From positions 1 through 52,777 of the forward strand of contig CAJTFN010000023.1 of assembly GCA_910575815.1 (NCBI GenBank): 52,777 nt of DNA, in the 5' to 3' direction. This DNA is from Oscillospiraceae bacterium (lineage in GTDB: Bacteria; Bacillota; Clostridia; Oscillospirales; Oscillospiraceae). The notes under the pieces are model-generated. The model was not told the DNA's origin, did not search any database, and worked only from the letters and a program-made list of their open reading frames with translations. A program made the position numbers and the translations under genes. This document shows, one piece after another, positions 8,389 to 17,373 of this stretch. Each line of letters begins with the position of its first letter. Within the stretch, counting starts at the first letter, position 1.

Positions 8389-10253
8389 GGAATCTCCTTG
8401 TGCTGGAGCTTGTAGTAGCTCCAGCAGCGCCACTTCCGGAGGAGCTCCTCCTGCTCCGGGGCCAGCGCCTCCGGGGCGGAGCCGTCCGCCAGCCGGTAGG
8501 CGTTTTTGTGTACCACGGGAAGTTCCCGGCGGAGCTGGTTCAGAAAGGCGAACCAGGGGCTTTCCTCGCCCCGGCCCGTCAGCTCCAGCACCGCCGCCCC
8601 CAGGAAGCAGGCGGAGACCGTTTCCGGCAGCTCCAAGGACGCCACGGCGTTTTCCCAGTCCAGAGCTTCCGCCGCCGCGTCGTTGGCCCAGATGACATAG
8701 GGGGTTTCATAGGCCGCCAGATTTTCCTGGCCCTCGGGGCCGGGGAATACGTCCAGCCCCAGCTGCCGGTAGCCCAGCTGATTGTCCCCTAAATAGGGCA
8801 GATGATCTCCCCAGTAGACCAGGACCACAGGCTCCTCCCGTCCGCCGAAGAACCGCCAGAGGCGGCCCAGCATGGCGTCCGCGTCCCGGACGCCCTCGGC
8901 GTAAACGCTGAGCAGGGTCTCCACCTCCTCCGAGAGGCCGGAAATGCCCGTGGGGGGGAAGTCGTAGTCCGGGCCGTATTTACCGGCGGTGTAGGACATA
9001 TGATTTTGAATGGTGGTGGTGTAGTGGAAGACCGGGGCTTCCGCCGTCTCAAAGAGCTCCTCAATGAGACTGGCGGCGTAGCTATCGGTGACCCAGCGGC
9101 CCTTGTACTCCGGGCTCTCCATGTCTCCCACGAACAGGGTTTCCTCCGCGCCGAACCAGCGGTAGACGTTCTCCCGGTTGTAGAACCAGTTGTCCCCCGG
9201 ATGATAGAAGGAGGTCTCGTAGCCGTCGTTCCCGAAGACCCGGAAGAGACTGTCCAGATTCCGGTTTACCACCCGCATGGCGGAGGTGGTGGAGGCGGAG
9301 AGGGCGTTGGTCTGCATCCCCGTCAACACGTCGAACTCCGTGTTCGCCGTCCCTCCCGCGAAGCCGGGGACCACCACGTGGCCGCTTAAAGCGTGGGGGT
9401 CCTTCCGAAGGGCGTGGAGATTGGCCAGGGGGTCGCCGCTCTCATCATACGAAAAAGCCGGGGCGTCGGTGATGTCGGAGAAGGCCTCGTTCATCACCAT
9501 AATCACGCTGACGGCCTCCCCCTGGCCAGGGACGTCCCCGGTTTCCCAGCCCTCCGCCTCGGCCCGGCGGAAGTCCTTGGGCCGATCCACCAGATAGGTG
9601 GTGAAGTGGTGGCAGAACGCGTAGGGAAAGCCCAGGTCGTTGAAAACAGCGGGGACGTACTCGGCGTTGGAGACCCGGAAGGACTGGTAGAGGCCCTTGG
9701 AGGCGTAGAGGGTGAAAATCAGCCCCGTCAGGACGGCGAGGGAGGCGGCGAAGCCCAGGAGGCTCCCCCCCCAGCCCCGGAGCTTCTCCACAGGGAAGGG
9801 CTTGCAGCCGATGAAGACCCCCAGGGCCAGCAGGGCGGCGGTGACCAGGACCACCGCCAGAATCTGCGCCGTGGGATAGCGGATTTCATAACTCTCCAGA
9901 GCGCTGCCCACTTCCTTGAGCAGGGCGAAATCCCGGGGGAACACGGGCTCATCCCGGACTTCGATCTTCACCCGATTGGCGACGGACAACGCGCATACCA
10001 GAAAATTCACCAGGGCCGCGCCGAAGAAGACATTTCGAAGCAGCGCCGCCGCCGCCAGAATCAGCAGGCCCACCGGCAGGGCGTTCAGCACAATCAGCAG
10101 CGGCTGGCGGAGGAAGCCGGAGGCCAGGGCCCGGAAGGAATTGGGCTGGCACCAGAGGGCCAGTAGGGTGACGCCTCCGGCCAGCAGCACCGCCGCCAAA
10201 AGGCTGAGGGGCAGGGAGAGGCGGCGCGTTGGCTTTGGAAAAGGATTTCTCAA
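8385..10253 (-). CDS. LTA synthase-type sulfatase-fold membrane enzyme
   Basis: An alkaline-phosphatase-superfamily enzyme of about 622 residues, related to lipoteichoic acid synthases and phosphoglycerol transferases. The first ~230 residues contain about five membrane segments; an extracellular catalytic domain follows. Visible active-site parts are MVMNEAFSD (metal-binding Glu), GFAGGTANTEFD (Thr nucleophile), SFYHPGDNWFYNR and VYWGDHLPYLG (Asp-His metal ligands). The family moves phosphoglycerol from phosphatidylglycerol to glycolipid anchors or polymers; the acceptor here is unknown. The start is uncertain: the TTG at 10253 has AAGGAG 10 bases upstream inside the last codons of the rhomboid-like gene, while the ATG at 10280 has no ribosome-binding site. 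The gene is packed between two membrane-protein genes, so the three are probably co-translated. Confidence 0.88.
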   Translation of the reverse strand: MRNPFPKPTRRLSLPLSLLAAVLLAGGVTLLALWCQPNSFRALASGFLRQPLLIVLNALPVGLLILAAAALLRNVFFGAALVNFLVCALSVANRVKIEVRDEPVFPRDFALLKEVGSALESYEIRYPTAQILAVVLVTAALLALGVFIGCKPFPVEKLRGWGGSLLGFAASLAVLTGLIFTLYASKGLYQSFRVSNAEYVPAVFNDLGFPYAFCHHFTTYLVDRPKDFRRAEAEGWETGDVPGQGEAVSVIMVMNEAFSDITDAPAFSYDESGDPLANLHALRKDPHALSGHVVVPGFAGGTANTEFDVLTGMQTNALSASTTSAMRVVNRNLDSLFRVFGNDGYETSFYHPGDNWFYNRENVYRWFGAEETLFVGDMESPEYKGRWVTDSYAASLIEELFETAEAPVFHYTTTIQNHMSYTAGKYGPDYDFPPTGISGLSEEVETLLSVYAEGVRDADAMLGRLWRFFGGREEPVVLVYWGDHLPYLGDNQLGYRQLGLDVFPGPEGQENLAAYETPYVIWANDAAAEALDWENAVASLELPETVSACFLGAAVLELTGRGEESPWFAFLNQLRRELPVVHKNAYRLADGSAPEALAPEQEELLRKWRCWSYYKLQHKEIP

Positions 10254-10260
10254 AGGGGAT

Positions 10261-11130
10261 TCACTCCTTGAAATGCTCATGATTGAAGATATGGTCCACG
10301 CAGAAGCAGTGGTATCCGGCGCAGCGGGAGCAGTAGCGGAACTCCAGGTCCGGGAAGTCCGTGTCGGTCCGGCCGCAGACGGAGCACTTGTGCCGGTAGC
10401 CCTGCTGGGCCTCTTTCTTCCGCTGCTGGCGGACGGCGGACTTGAACTGGATGGTCTGATGGGAGTTCCGGTGCCGGGTGTAGGCCCGTTGGCGGTCGAT
10501 CTGATCCACAATCTCGCACCAGAAGAAGATCAGGAAGTTTAAAAGGGCGATGACGGGCAGCAGGGCGCTGAGCCAGTCCCCCCGGAACAGGGCGGCGATG
10601 ATGTCCACGGCGAACAGGGCCAGATCCACCGCCGCCAGCCACTTGGCCTTTACCGGGATGATGTACAGCAGCATCAGCCGGGCGTCGGGATACAAAGCGG
10701 CAAAGGCCAAAAACATGGACATGCCTACGTAGTAGGTCCCCGTCAGGAGGCCGTAGCCGAAGGCGTAGTAGCTGATGACGCCGGTGAGGATGGTCAGGAG
10801 CACGCCGGAGAAATAATAGAGGTTAAACTTGGGAACGCCCCATTCCCGCTCCAGCAGGGAGCCGATGAAGTACATAAAGTACAGGGACAGAATGAGGTTG
10901 AAGGGCTGTAGGCTGTCCGGCACGAAGATGAAGGTCACCAGCCGCCAGAGCTGCCCGTGGAGAACCTGTTTCCAGTCGAAATACAGGAAGTGGATGGCCT
11001 GCCCGTTGGTCATGCGGAGCAGGAAGAAGGCGGCGGCGTTTCCGATGACGATGTACAGCATGAGGTTTGTGATGCCGAAGTTGGGGTGCCGGAGCGCGAA
11101 GCGCTCCATGGCGCTGTTCAGCTTTCTCAA
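10261..11130 (-). CDS. Rhomboid-like membrane protein with C-terminal zinc ribbon
   Basis: About 289 residues: roughly six membrane segments with rhomboid-type features (HGQLWRLVTFIFVP early, then GVPKFNLYYFSGVLLT) and a cytoplasmic tail with CSVCG and CSRC pairs plus HCFCVDH, a likely zinc ribbon. The serine position appears as YYVGMSM rather than GxSG, and I see no GH motif for a catalytic His, so it is probably an inactive rhomboid or derlin-like pseudo-protease. The TTG at 11130 is preferred over the ATG at 11151 because AGGAGG stands 8 bases before the TTG, whereas the ATG lacks a site. It is first of a minus-strand run with the sulfatase-fold enzyme. Function is not known. Confidence 0.8.
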   Translation of the reverse strand: MRKLNSAMERFALRHPNFGITNLMLYIVIGNAAAFFLLRMTNGQAIHFLYFDWKQVLHGQLWRLVTFIFVPDSLQPFNLILSLYFMYFIGSLLEREWGVPKFNLYYFSGVLLTILTGVISYYAFGYGLLTGTYYVGMSMFLAFAALYPDARLMLLYIIPVKAKWLAAVDLALFAVDIIAALFRGDWLSALLPVIALLNFLIFFWCEIVDQIDRQRAYTRHRNSHQTIQFKSAVRQQRKKEAQQGYRHKCSVCGRTDTDFPDLEFRYCSRCAGYHCFCVDHIFNHEHFKE

Positions 11131-11260
11131 GGAAGCTCCCTCCTGGTTCATGTTTTAGGATTAAAGAGCATTATACCCTCTTCGCCGGAAAAAGTCACCA
11201 ACATTTTTTGAATATTCCCAGCCCTGGCAAAAAAATCCGGCTGAAAAAGCCGAAAGACCC

Positions 11261-11288
11261 TTGACAATCCGCCGAAAGCTGGTACAAT
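11261..11288 (+). promoter_or_regulatory. Promoter of the metK riboswitch leader
   Basis: Perfect TTGACA (11261-11266), a 16-base spacer and TACAAT (11283-11288), about 15 bases before the SAM-I aptamer. Confidence 0.85.
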
Positions 11289-11302
11289 AAAACGCAAGTA
11301 AA

Positions 11303-11398
11303 TATCCTTATCAAGAGTGGCGGAGGGAACGGCCCGATGAAACCACGGCAACCTGCGTTTGAAAGGTGCCAAATCCGGCGGAGACGACAGATGAGGAA
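11303..11398 (+). promoter_or_regulatory. SAM-I (S-box) riboswitch aptamer
   Basis: This contains the conserved S-box core CTTATCAAGAGTGGCGGAGG, then ACGGCCCGATGAAACC and GGCAACC. Stem P1 closes perfectly: CCTTATC (11306-11312) pairs with GATGAGG (11390-11396). SAM binding stabilises P1 and favours the terminator just downstream, so metK is shut down when its own product is plentiful. Confidence 0.95.
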
Positions 11399-11412
11399 CG
11401 AGGATGACATTC

Positions 11413-11451
11413 CGTGCGTTTCGCGTCGAAACGTGCGGTTTTCTTTGCTTT
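11413..11451 (+). terminator. Expression-platform terminator of the SAM-I riboswitch
   Basis: An 11-bp stem with two wobble pairs (CGTGCGTTTCG / CGAAACGTGCG) and a 3-base loop, followed by GTTTTCTTTGCTTT. It lies between the aptamer and metK, where a regulated terminator is expected. Confidence 0.85.
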
Positions 11452-11537
11452 CCAAGGGCCTTTCAGCCGGTAAAAAAATGTCCCAGCGCGCGGGAGAAAA
11501 GAGGCGCGCCGCCCCCAGGGGCAGAAAAGGAGTCGCT

Positions 11538-12725
11538 ATGGCCAGACATTATCTCTTCACCTCCGAGTCCGTGACGGAGGGACATCCCGACAAAATCTGC
11601 GACCAGATTTCCGACGCGGTTCTGGACGCCATCATGGCCCAGGATCCCCAGGGCCGGGTGGCCTGCGAGACCACGGCCTGCACGGGCCTCATCCACGTCA
11701 TGGGCGAGATTACCACCAATTGTTACGTGGACATCGACAAGATCGCCCGGGAAGTGGTCCGGGACATCGGCTATGACCGGGGCAAGTACGGGTTCGACTG
11801 CGACACCTGCGGCGTCATCACCTCCATCGACGAGCAGTCCGCCGACATCGCCCTGGGCGTGGACAAGTCCCTGGAGAACAAGAACAACGAGGAGTCCGAG
11901 CTGAACCACGGCGCCGGCGACCAGGGCATGATGTTTGGTTACGCCTGTGACGAGACCCCGGAGCTGATGCCCCTGCCCCTGGCCCTGGCCCAGAAGCTGT
12001 GCCTCCAGATGACCAAGGTCCGCAAGAGCGGCCTGGTGGGCTATATGCGCCCCGACGGTAAGAGCCAGGTCACCGTGGAGTACGACGAGAACAACAACCC
12101 CGTCCGCATCGACACCGTGGTCATCTCCACCCAGCACAACCCCGACGTCACCCTGGAGCAGATCCGCCGGGACATGATCAACCTGGTGGCCAAGGAAGTT
12201 CTCCCCGCCGAGATGCTGGACGAAAACACCAAGTATTACGTGAACCCCACCGGGCGCTTCGTCAAGGGCGGACCCGCCGCCGACGCGGGCCTCACGGGCC
12301 GGAAGATCATCGTGGATACATATGGCGGCAGCGCCCCTCACGGCGGCGGCTGCTTCTCCGGCAAGGACCCCACCAAGGTGGACCGCTCCGCCGCTTACGC
12401 CGCCCGCTGGGTGGCCAAGAACATCGTGGCGGCGGGCCTGGCCAAGCGCTGCCAGATTGAGCTGGCCTACGCCATCGGCGTTGCCAAGCCCGTGAGCATC
12501 ATGGTGGAGACCTTCGGCACGGGAACCGTCAGCGACGGGAAGCTGGAGGAGGCCGTGGCCAAGGTCTTTGACCTCCGGCCCACCGCCATCATCCGGGACC
12601 TGGACCTCCGCAAGCCCATCTACCGCAAGCTGGCCGCCTATGGCCACATGGGCCGGGAGGACCTGGGCGTGGCCTGGGAGAAGACCGACCGGGCGGAGGC
12701 CTTGAAGGCCGCTGTGAAGGAGTAA
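11538..12725 (+). CDS. metK: S-adenosylmethionine synthetase
   Basis: Makes SAM from methionine and ATP. It has 395 residues, the normal family length. The start [19 protein letters not shown], the loop [12 protein letters not shown] and the P-loop-like [16 protein letters not shown] are all intact. The ATG at 11538 is chosen because AAAAGGAG lies 5 bases before it and the homologous N-terminus begins there; the frame is open further upstream only through the riboswitch. Control is by the SAM-I riboswitch and its terminator in the leader. Confidence 0.97.
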   Translation: MARHYLFTSESVTEGHPDKICDQISDAVLDAIMAQDPQGRVACETTACTGLIHVMGEITTNCYVDIDKIAREVVRDIGYDRGKYGFDCDTCGVITSIDEQSADIALGVDKSLENKNNEESELNHGAGDQGMMFGYACDETPELMPLPLALAQKLCLQMTKVRKSGLVGYMRPDGKSQVTVEYDENNNPVRIDTVVISTQHNPDVTLEQIRRDMINLVAKEVLPAEMLDENTKYYVNPTGRFVKGGPAADAGLTGRKIIVDTYGGSAPHGGGCFSGKDPTKVDRSAAYAARWVAKNIVAAGLAKRCQIELAYAIGVAKPVSIMVETFGTGTVSDGKLEEAVAKVFDLRPTAIIRDLDLRKPIYRKLAAYGHMGREDLGVAWEKTDRAEALKAAVKE

Positions 12726-12740
12726 GAACATACATAACCT

Positions 12741-12779
12741 AAAAAGGGCGGCAGTCGAGAGACTGCCGCCCTTATTTTT
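12741..12779. terminator. Terminator between metK and the GNAT gene
   Basis: A 16-bp class hairpin (AAGGGCGGCAGTC, loop GAGA, GACTGCCGCCCTT) followed by ATTTTTC on plus. An A-run precedes it, so it also works for the convergent minus-strand gene. Confidence 0.9.
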
Positions 12780-12804
12780 CTCTGGGGAAACCGCCGGCCT
12801 TCGC

Positions 12805-13248
12805 TCACAGCTCCAGGGAGAACCGTACCATGTCCGTCAGCTGCCGCCCCGCCTCGTAGATCGGGTGGTCGTAATTCTCCAGGAAGAAATCCTTCACCCG
12901 CCCGCACTCCCGGAAGCCGCAAGCCTCATAAAAGGGCACTGTCAACGGACTGTCCCCAGTGCCCACCAGAAGCCGCCTTCCCCGCCCCCGGTATTGCCGG
13001 ACCACATGTTCTACCATGGCCCGCCCGTAGCCCCGCCTCTGGCTCCCCGGAGCCACGGCGAGGTTTTTGATTTCAAACTCTCCGCCGCCCTCCTCCGTCA
13101 CCACGCAGACGGCCCGGAGTTCCCTGTCGTACAGGGCCCACAGCGTCCCCCGGTTCAGATAGCGGGCAATCATGTCCTCCTGCTCGTCCCCCAGGAGAAG
13201 CAGGGGGAGAAAGTCCGATTGATTGTCATTAATTGTTCGAAATTCCAT
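12805..13248 (-). CDS. GNAT family N-acetyltransferase
   Basis: A 147-residue GCN5-related acetyltransferase that uses acetyl-CoA; its substrate is unknown. Strand beta-4 (FEIKNLAVAP) leads into the acetyl-CoA pyrophosphate loop QRRGYG, and PFYEACGFRECGR is the usual C-terminal FYxxxGF motif. It has no signal or fused domain and is soluble. It is a single gene on the minus strand facing metK. Substrate prediction from sequence is not reliable for this family. Confidence 0.88.
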   Translation of the reverse strand: MEFRTINDNQSDFLPLLLLGDEQEDMIARYLNRGTLWALYDRELRAVCVVTEEGGGEFEIKNLAVAPGSQRRGYGRAMVEHVVRQYRGRGRRLLVGTGDSPLTVPFYEACGFRECGRVKDFFLENYDHPIYEAGRQLTDMVRFSLEL

Positions 13249-13296
13249 GAAGACCTCCGTAAAAATCCGGGCAAACTAGACCCGGAGGTGAGCGAA

Positions 13297-13479
13297 ATGT
13301 ATGGCGTGGAATATCTCTGCCTGACGGAACTGCTGGACCAGGACCCGTCGGCCTATGAGTTTTTTCTGACCCTGTCTCCGGAGGCCCGGGCACTGCTGGA
13401 GGACGACGACAGTGTGACCTCCTTCGTCCGGCTGCAATCCAAGGCGGCGCAAATGAGGAGCGCGGGACTTCTGGACTGA
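13297..13479 (+). CDS. Small acidic protein of unknown function (60 residues)
   Basis: A short, mostly helical protein (YLCLTELLDQDPSAYEFF, then EARALLEDDDSVTSFVRL, ending MRSAGLLD). GGAGGTG lies 6 bases before the ATG and a strong hairpin follows the stop, so it looks genuinely expressed. It has no cysteines, signal or membrane segment. An in-frame GTG at 13288 is possible but sits on the ribosome-binding site. I do not recognise the family. Confidence 0.6.
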   Translation: MYGVEYLCLTELLDQDPSAYEFFLTLSPEARALLEDDDSVTSFVRLQSKAAQMRSAGLLD

Positions 13480-13506
13480 TTCCCCGGCCCGCGGCTCAGC
13501 GAAAAC

Positions 13507-13533
13507 GGGAGGGACCCCGGATGGGTCCCTCCC
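13507..13533. terminator. Bidirectional terminator, 60-residue gene / chemoreceptor gene
   Basis: A perfect 11-bp stem (GGGAGGGACCC with its complement) with a 5-base loop between convergent genes. The minus strand continues GTTTTC. Confidence 0.75.
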
Positions 13534-13562
13534 GCGGCGCTTGTTTGAGGTGGTTCCGGCGC

Positions 13563-15227
13563 TTAATAACGGCCGGACTTGAGCTTGAACTTCCGGGTTT
13601 CGTCCTCCAGCTTGTGGACCTCCTCGAAGAGCTCGGAGCTGACGGCGGCGGACTCCTCGCTGCTGGCGGAGTTGGTCTGCACCACGGCGGAAATCTGGCC
13701 GATGCCCTCGGTGACCTGGGCGATGGACGCGGCCTCGCCCTGGATGGCCTCGGCGATGGTGCCGATGGTGGTGTTGGACTGCATCACCAGCTCCAGAGTT
13801 TTCTTCAGGGAGTTGGAGACCTCGCCCACAATGCGGCTGCCCTGCTCCGTGGCCTGAACGGAGTTGTCGATCAGGTCCTTGGTGGCCTTGGCGGCCTCGT
13901 CGGACCGGGTGGCCAGACTGCGCACCTCGTCGGCGACGACGGCGAAGCCCTTACCGGCGCTGCCCGCCCGGGCGGCCTCCACGGCGGCGTTCAGAGCCAG
14001 GATGTTGGTCTGGAAGGCGATGTCCTCAATGGTGGCGATGATCCGCCCGATCTGCTGGGAGGAGTTGGTGATGTCCGTCATGGCGGCAACCATCTGCTCC
14101 ATCTGCTTGCTGCTGAGGGTGACCTGCTCGCCGGTGAGGCGGGCGTTCTCCAGGGCGGCAGTGGCGGACTGAACGTTCTGAGTAGCGCCCTTGGAGAGGT
14201 CGTCCAGCGTGGCATAAAGCTCCTGAACGGCGCTGGCCTGTTCCGTGGCGCCCTGAGCCAGAGCCTGGGCACCGCTGGAGAGCTGGCCGGCGTTGCTGGA
14301 GACCCGGCCCTGGGTCTGGATGATGCTGCCCAGAGCGGCGGAGAGCGTGGCAGTGAAGCTCTCCAGAGAGGTCTCGATGGACTGGAAGTCGCCGATATAG
14401 GGTGTGGCGGTGGATACGTTGAAGTTCCCCTGAGACAGCTGGGCCATGATGTGGTTGATGTCCTCCACATAGCCGTGAATCAGGTGGACGGAGTCCTCCA
14501 GAGTCTTGGACAGCTCGCCCAGCTCGTTTTCGGACTGGTAGTCGATCTTCAGGTCCAGGCGGCCCTCCTGGAGGGGATGGGCGTTTCTGGTGATGACGAG
14601 AATGGGCCGCACCACATGCTTACTCACATAGGTAACCAGGCTGATCAGGCAGAGCAGCGCCAGCACCAGACAGAGGAAGCAGACCAGCTGCATCTGGAGA
14701 ATCATGGAGCGCATTTGGGCCAGGCCGTTGTTGTTGGCGGTGGTTTCCATTTCCACGATTTTGTCCAGCTTGCCCACCAGGGTAGAGATGTTGGACAGGA
14801 TGGTCTCCTGGTAATAGTTTTGGGCCTGAGCGGGATTGGTTTTCAGCAGGTCCAGCACATGGATGGCGGACTCGTGGATTTCCTTATGCAGGGGCTCCAG
14901 CTCGTTGCGCAGAGCCAGGATGGAGGAGTCGGTGATCTCCTCGTTTCCGTAAATCCACTGGCCCAGGGTGCAGGTGGTGGGATCGGTGCTGCCGGTGAAC
15001 TCGGCCCCGGCGTAGAGGGCGTTGCTGAGGTTGCTGGCCCAGCGGTAGTGGGCGGTCTCCGCGCCCTGGGCCCGCTGGAGAAGGGACGCGGCCTGCGTGT
15101 TGGTGTTTTGGACGCCCTGAATTCGCAGAATGTTGGCTGTGGTCACAAAGCTGAAGAGCAGAACTGAGGCCAAAGCCGCCGCCGTGCGAATCCACACACT
15201 TCTTTTGATGCTTTTCCGCTTATCCAT
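13563..15227 (-). CDS. Methyl-accepting chemotaxis protein with extracellular CZB-like sensor
   Basis: A 554-residue chemoreceptor. TM1 lies at about 15-33, an extracellular helical sensor at about 34-177, TM2 at about 178-200, HAMP at about 201-255, then a long signalling coiled coil whose hairpin tip reads [20 protein letters not shown]. The sensor contains HYRW (His60), CTLGQW (Cys86-Trp91) and HKEIH (His114, His118), matching the CZB zinc-binding signature (H, CxLGxW, HxxxH). CZB domains are usually cytoplasmic, but here the motif lies between the two membrane segments. The ligand may be zinc, or an oxidant acting on the Cys, by analogy. The gene is monocistronic with its own promoter about 160 bases upstream; no other chemotaxis gene is in the window. 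Confidence 0.93.
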   Translation of the reverse strand: MDKRKSIKRSVWIRTAAALASVLLFSFVTTANILRIQGVQNTNTQAASLLQRAQGAETAHYRWASNLSNALYAGAEFTGSTDPTTCTLGQWIYGNEEITDSSILALRNELEPLHKEIHESAIHVLDLLKTNPAQAQNYYQETILSNISTLVGKLDKIVEMETTANNNGLAQMRSMILQMQLVCFLCLVLALLCLISLVTYVSKHVVRPILVITRNAHPLQEGRLDLKIDYQSENELGELSKTLEDSVHLIHGYVEDINHIMAQLSQGNFNVSTATPYIGDFQSIETSLESFTATLSAALGSIIQTQGRVSSNAGQLSSGAQALAQGATEQASAVQELYATLDDLSKGATQNVQSATAALENARLTGEQVTLSSKQMEQMVAAMTDITNSSQQIGRIIATIEDIAFQTNILALNAAVEAARAGSAGKGFAVVADEVRSLATRSDEAAKATKDLIDNSVQATEQGSRIVGEVSNSLKKTLELVMQSNTTIGTIAEAIQGEAASIAQVTEGIGQISAVVQTNSASSEESAAVSSELFEEVHKLEDETRKFKLKSGRY

Positions 15228-15381
15228 AAACTATGTATCCTCCCGTTTCCTGTTTTGATAGTTGCTGTTTGTCTGCTGTCTGCGCTCCGTGCCGGGTTCC
15301 GCACTGCCGGCGGCGGCCTGGTGGAGCCGCCGCATTATTGGGAGGGGGGACGAACCGGACATGGAGCAGAGTAATGATGTT

Positions 15382-15409
15382 ATTATATCATAGTTCCCTG
15401 ATAATGCAA
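15382..15409 (-). promoter_or_regulatory. Promoter of the chemoreceptor gene
   Basis: Minus-strand TTGCAT (15409-15404), a 16-base spacer and TATAAT (15387-15382). The leader of about 150 bases holds a GC-rich hairpin near 15309-15336. Confidence 0.7.
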
Positions 15410-15720
15410 CAAAAACCGAAGGAGGGAAATAAACTTTTACCCGCCAATTTTTCCCGTCGCCGCCGAAGGGGCTGAAACGGGCCGCAATCCGGCCTTGCGC
15501 CGCACTTTCCGCAAACGAGAAGAGAGAAAATCCCAGGGCCTCCGAAGGGGGAATTCAGCAAAATCACGAAAACGGCTGTCCGTGAGAGGCGGACGCCGGC
15601 AAGGCAAAAATTTCCGGGGCTTCCGCATTGTCCTTCCCTGGGAGACAAATGGATCGCAATTCGAAAACGATTTCTCCAGGCGCGGTAAAATACGGGAAAT
15701 CTTTCTGTATAGAATTTACC

Positions 15721-15749
15721 TTGCAAAATTGGAGAAAACAACGTAGAAT
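15721..15749 (+). promoter_or_regulatory. Promoter of the liv operon
   Basis: TTGCAA (15721-15726), a 17-base spacer and TAGAAT (15744-15749), giving a leader of about 115 bases. The rest of the 645-bp gap at 15228-15872 shows no gene and no riboswitch that I can recognise. Confidence 0.7.
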
Positions 15750-15872
15750 AGTCCGCATACAAGGGACGGAAGGTCCTGGGAAGCGCTGGAGAAGCTTTTC
15801 GCGCCGGGGAACACGGGCCGGTGAGCGGGAGGGAATTTCGGCTCTTCCGAATCTGACAGGAGGATGAAAAGA

Positions 15873-17150
15873 ATGAAGAAGTTTTTTGCGATGCTCTTGA
15901 CCCTGGCTCTGGTGCTGAGCCTGGCCGCCTGCGGCGGCGGTTCCGGCGGCTCCGGCGATTCCGGCAGCGGCTCCGGCGATTCCAGCCAGGCCCCCGCCGA
16001 TTCCGGCAGCGGCTCCGGCGATTCCAGCCAGGCCCCCGCCGATTCCGGCTCCTCTTCGGGGGACAAGGTCGTCCGCATCGGCGTGTTCGAGCCGGCCACC
16101 GGCGACTCCGGCGCGGGCGGCAAGCAGGAGATGCTGGGCATGCAGTACGGCAACAAGGAGACCCCCACCGTGGAGATTGGCGGCGAGACCTATAACGTCG
16201 AGCTGGTCTACGCCGACAACGCCTCTTCCGCCGACAAGGCCCCCACCGCCGCCTCTCAGCTGGTGAGCCAGGACGTGAGCCTGGTGCTGGGCACTTACGG
16301 TTCCAGCTCCGCCATCGCCGGCGGCCCCATCTTCGGCGAGGCGGGCCTGGCCGCCATCGGCGTCACCTGCACGAACCCCGGCGTTACCGCGGGCAATGAC
16401 TATTACTTCCGCATCTGCTTCCTGGACCCCTTCCAGGGCACCGTCCTGGCCAACTTCGCCAGCGAGAAGTTCTCCGCCAAGAAGGCGTATCTCCTGGGCG
16501 AGCTGGGCAACGACTATGACCAGGGCCTTCTGAACTACTTCAAGCAGGCCTTTGAGACCGTCGGCGGACAGTGCGTGGTGGACTCCTTCCCCACCAACAC
16601 CTCCGACTTCTCCACCTACCTGAACAAGGCCGTGGCCGAGGGCGCGGACGTCATCTTCTGCCCCGTCTCCATCGCCTACTCTACCCAGATTGTGAAGCTG
16701 GCCGCCTCCATGGGCCTGGAGACCCCCATCCTGGGCTCCGACACCCTGGATAGCAACAAGGTTCTGGACGCCGCCAAGGGCTCCGGCGTGAAGCTCTACG
16801 TCTCCACCTTCTATCAGGAGGGCGGCTCTCCCGACTTCGACAGCGGCATCAAGGCCTGGCTGAACGAGGATTCCACCGCCATGACCAACAACGGCGGAGA
16901 CGACACCATCGCCGCCGTCACCGCCATGGGCTATGACGCCTACTATGTGGCCCTGGAGGCCCTGAAGGCCGCCGGCTCCACCGACAAGGCCGCCGTCAAG
17001 GCTGCGCTCCCCGCCCTGACCTACACCGGCGTCTCCGGCGACATCGCCTTCGACGCTACCGGCGACGCCATCCGGGACACCGCCTATATCAAGACGGCGG
17101 ACAACGCCGCCGGGGCCTGGACCCTGGAAACCGTCCAGACCGTCAAGTAA
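15873..17150 (+). CDS. livJ: Branched-chain amino acid ABC transporter, substrate-binding lipoprotein
   Basis: The extracellular lipid-anchored receptor of the Liv system (type I periplasmic-binding fold), 425 residues. The signal peptide ends in a lipobox (SLAAC); the Cys is followed by a Gly/Ser/Asp-rich linker of about 50 residues and then the fold beginning VVRIGVFEPATGDSGAGG. The ATG at 15873 is preferred because AGGAGG is 9 bases upstream; the ATG at 15864 abuts that site. The linker contains two identical 42-bp tandem units. Downstream hairpins separate it from livH. Likely ligands are Leu/Ile/Val, but related receptors bind other amino acids or small amides, so specificity is inferred. 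Confidence 0.92.
   Translation: MKKFFAMLLTLALVLSLAACGGGSGGSGDSGSGSGDSSQAPADSGSGSGDSSQAPADSGSSSGDKVVRIGVFEPATGDSGAGGKQEMLGMQYGNKETPTVEIGGETYNVELVYADNASSADKAPTAASQLVSQDVSLVLGTYGSSSAIAGGPIFGEAGLAAIGVTCTNPGVTAGNDYYFRICFLDPFQGTVLANFASEKFSAKKAYLLGELGNDYDQGLLNYFKQAFETVGGQCVVDSFPTNTSDFSTYLNKAVAEGADVIFCPVSIAYSTQIVKLAASMGLETPILGSDTLDSNKVLDAAKGSGVKLYVSTFYQEGGSPDFDSGIKAWLNEDSTAMTNNGGDDTIAAVTAMGYDAYYVALEALKAAGSTDKAAVKAALPALTYTGVSGDIAFDATGDAIRDTAYIKTADNAAGAWTLETVQTVK
15957..16040 (+). repeat. Two exact 42-bp tandem copies in the LivJ linker
   Basis: Units 15957-15998 and 15999-16040 are identical and in frame, each encoding 14 residues (DSGSGSGDSSQAPA), followed by a partial third. They lengthen the flexible tether between the lipid anchor and the binding domain and could vary in number. 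Confidence 0.9.
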
Positions 17151-17178
17151 GCCGGCTTTTCTCGTCCAAAAGAACGCC

Positions 17179-17261
17179 GCCGCGCCCCGCCGTCCCGGCG
17201 GCGCGCCAAGCCGGGGCGCGGCTTCGCCCGTTACCTGCCGGGGGATGTTTCCTCCGGCAGG
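17179..17261 (+). other. Intercistronic hairpins between livJ and livH
   Basis: An 11-bp stem (GCCGCGCCCCG 17179-17189 with 17212-17222) enclosing a smaller GC hairpin, then a second 8-bp stem (CCTGCCGG 17234-17241 with 17254-17261). Neither has a T run. They probably stabilise livJ mRNA or partly stop transcription, so that receptor exceeds permease. Confidence 0.65.
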
Positions 17262-17373
17262 TCGCGGCGTTTCTCAGGCAGTTCTCAGGACCGCCTCGAA
17301 AGAGGCTGGTTCGGCCTTTTTCGAGACGGTCCTTCGCGTCCCCCACATAAAAATGACAAGGGAGGGTTCCCTC

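Noticed and set aside
11337..11537. N-terminal extension of MetK through the leader
   Set aside because: That sequence is the SAM-I riboswitch and its terminator; the ribosome-binding site and the family N-terminus place the start at 11538.
15480..15700. A gene or riboswitch in the long gap before livJ
   Set aside because: Short overlapping frames on both strands lack ribosome-binding sites and motifs, and I recognise no aptamer; only the promoter at 15721 is supported.
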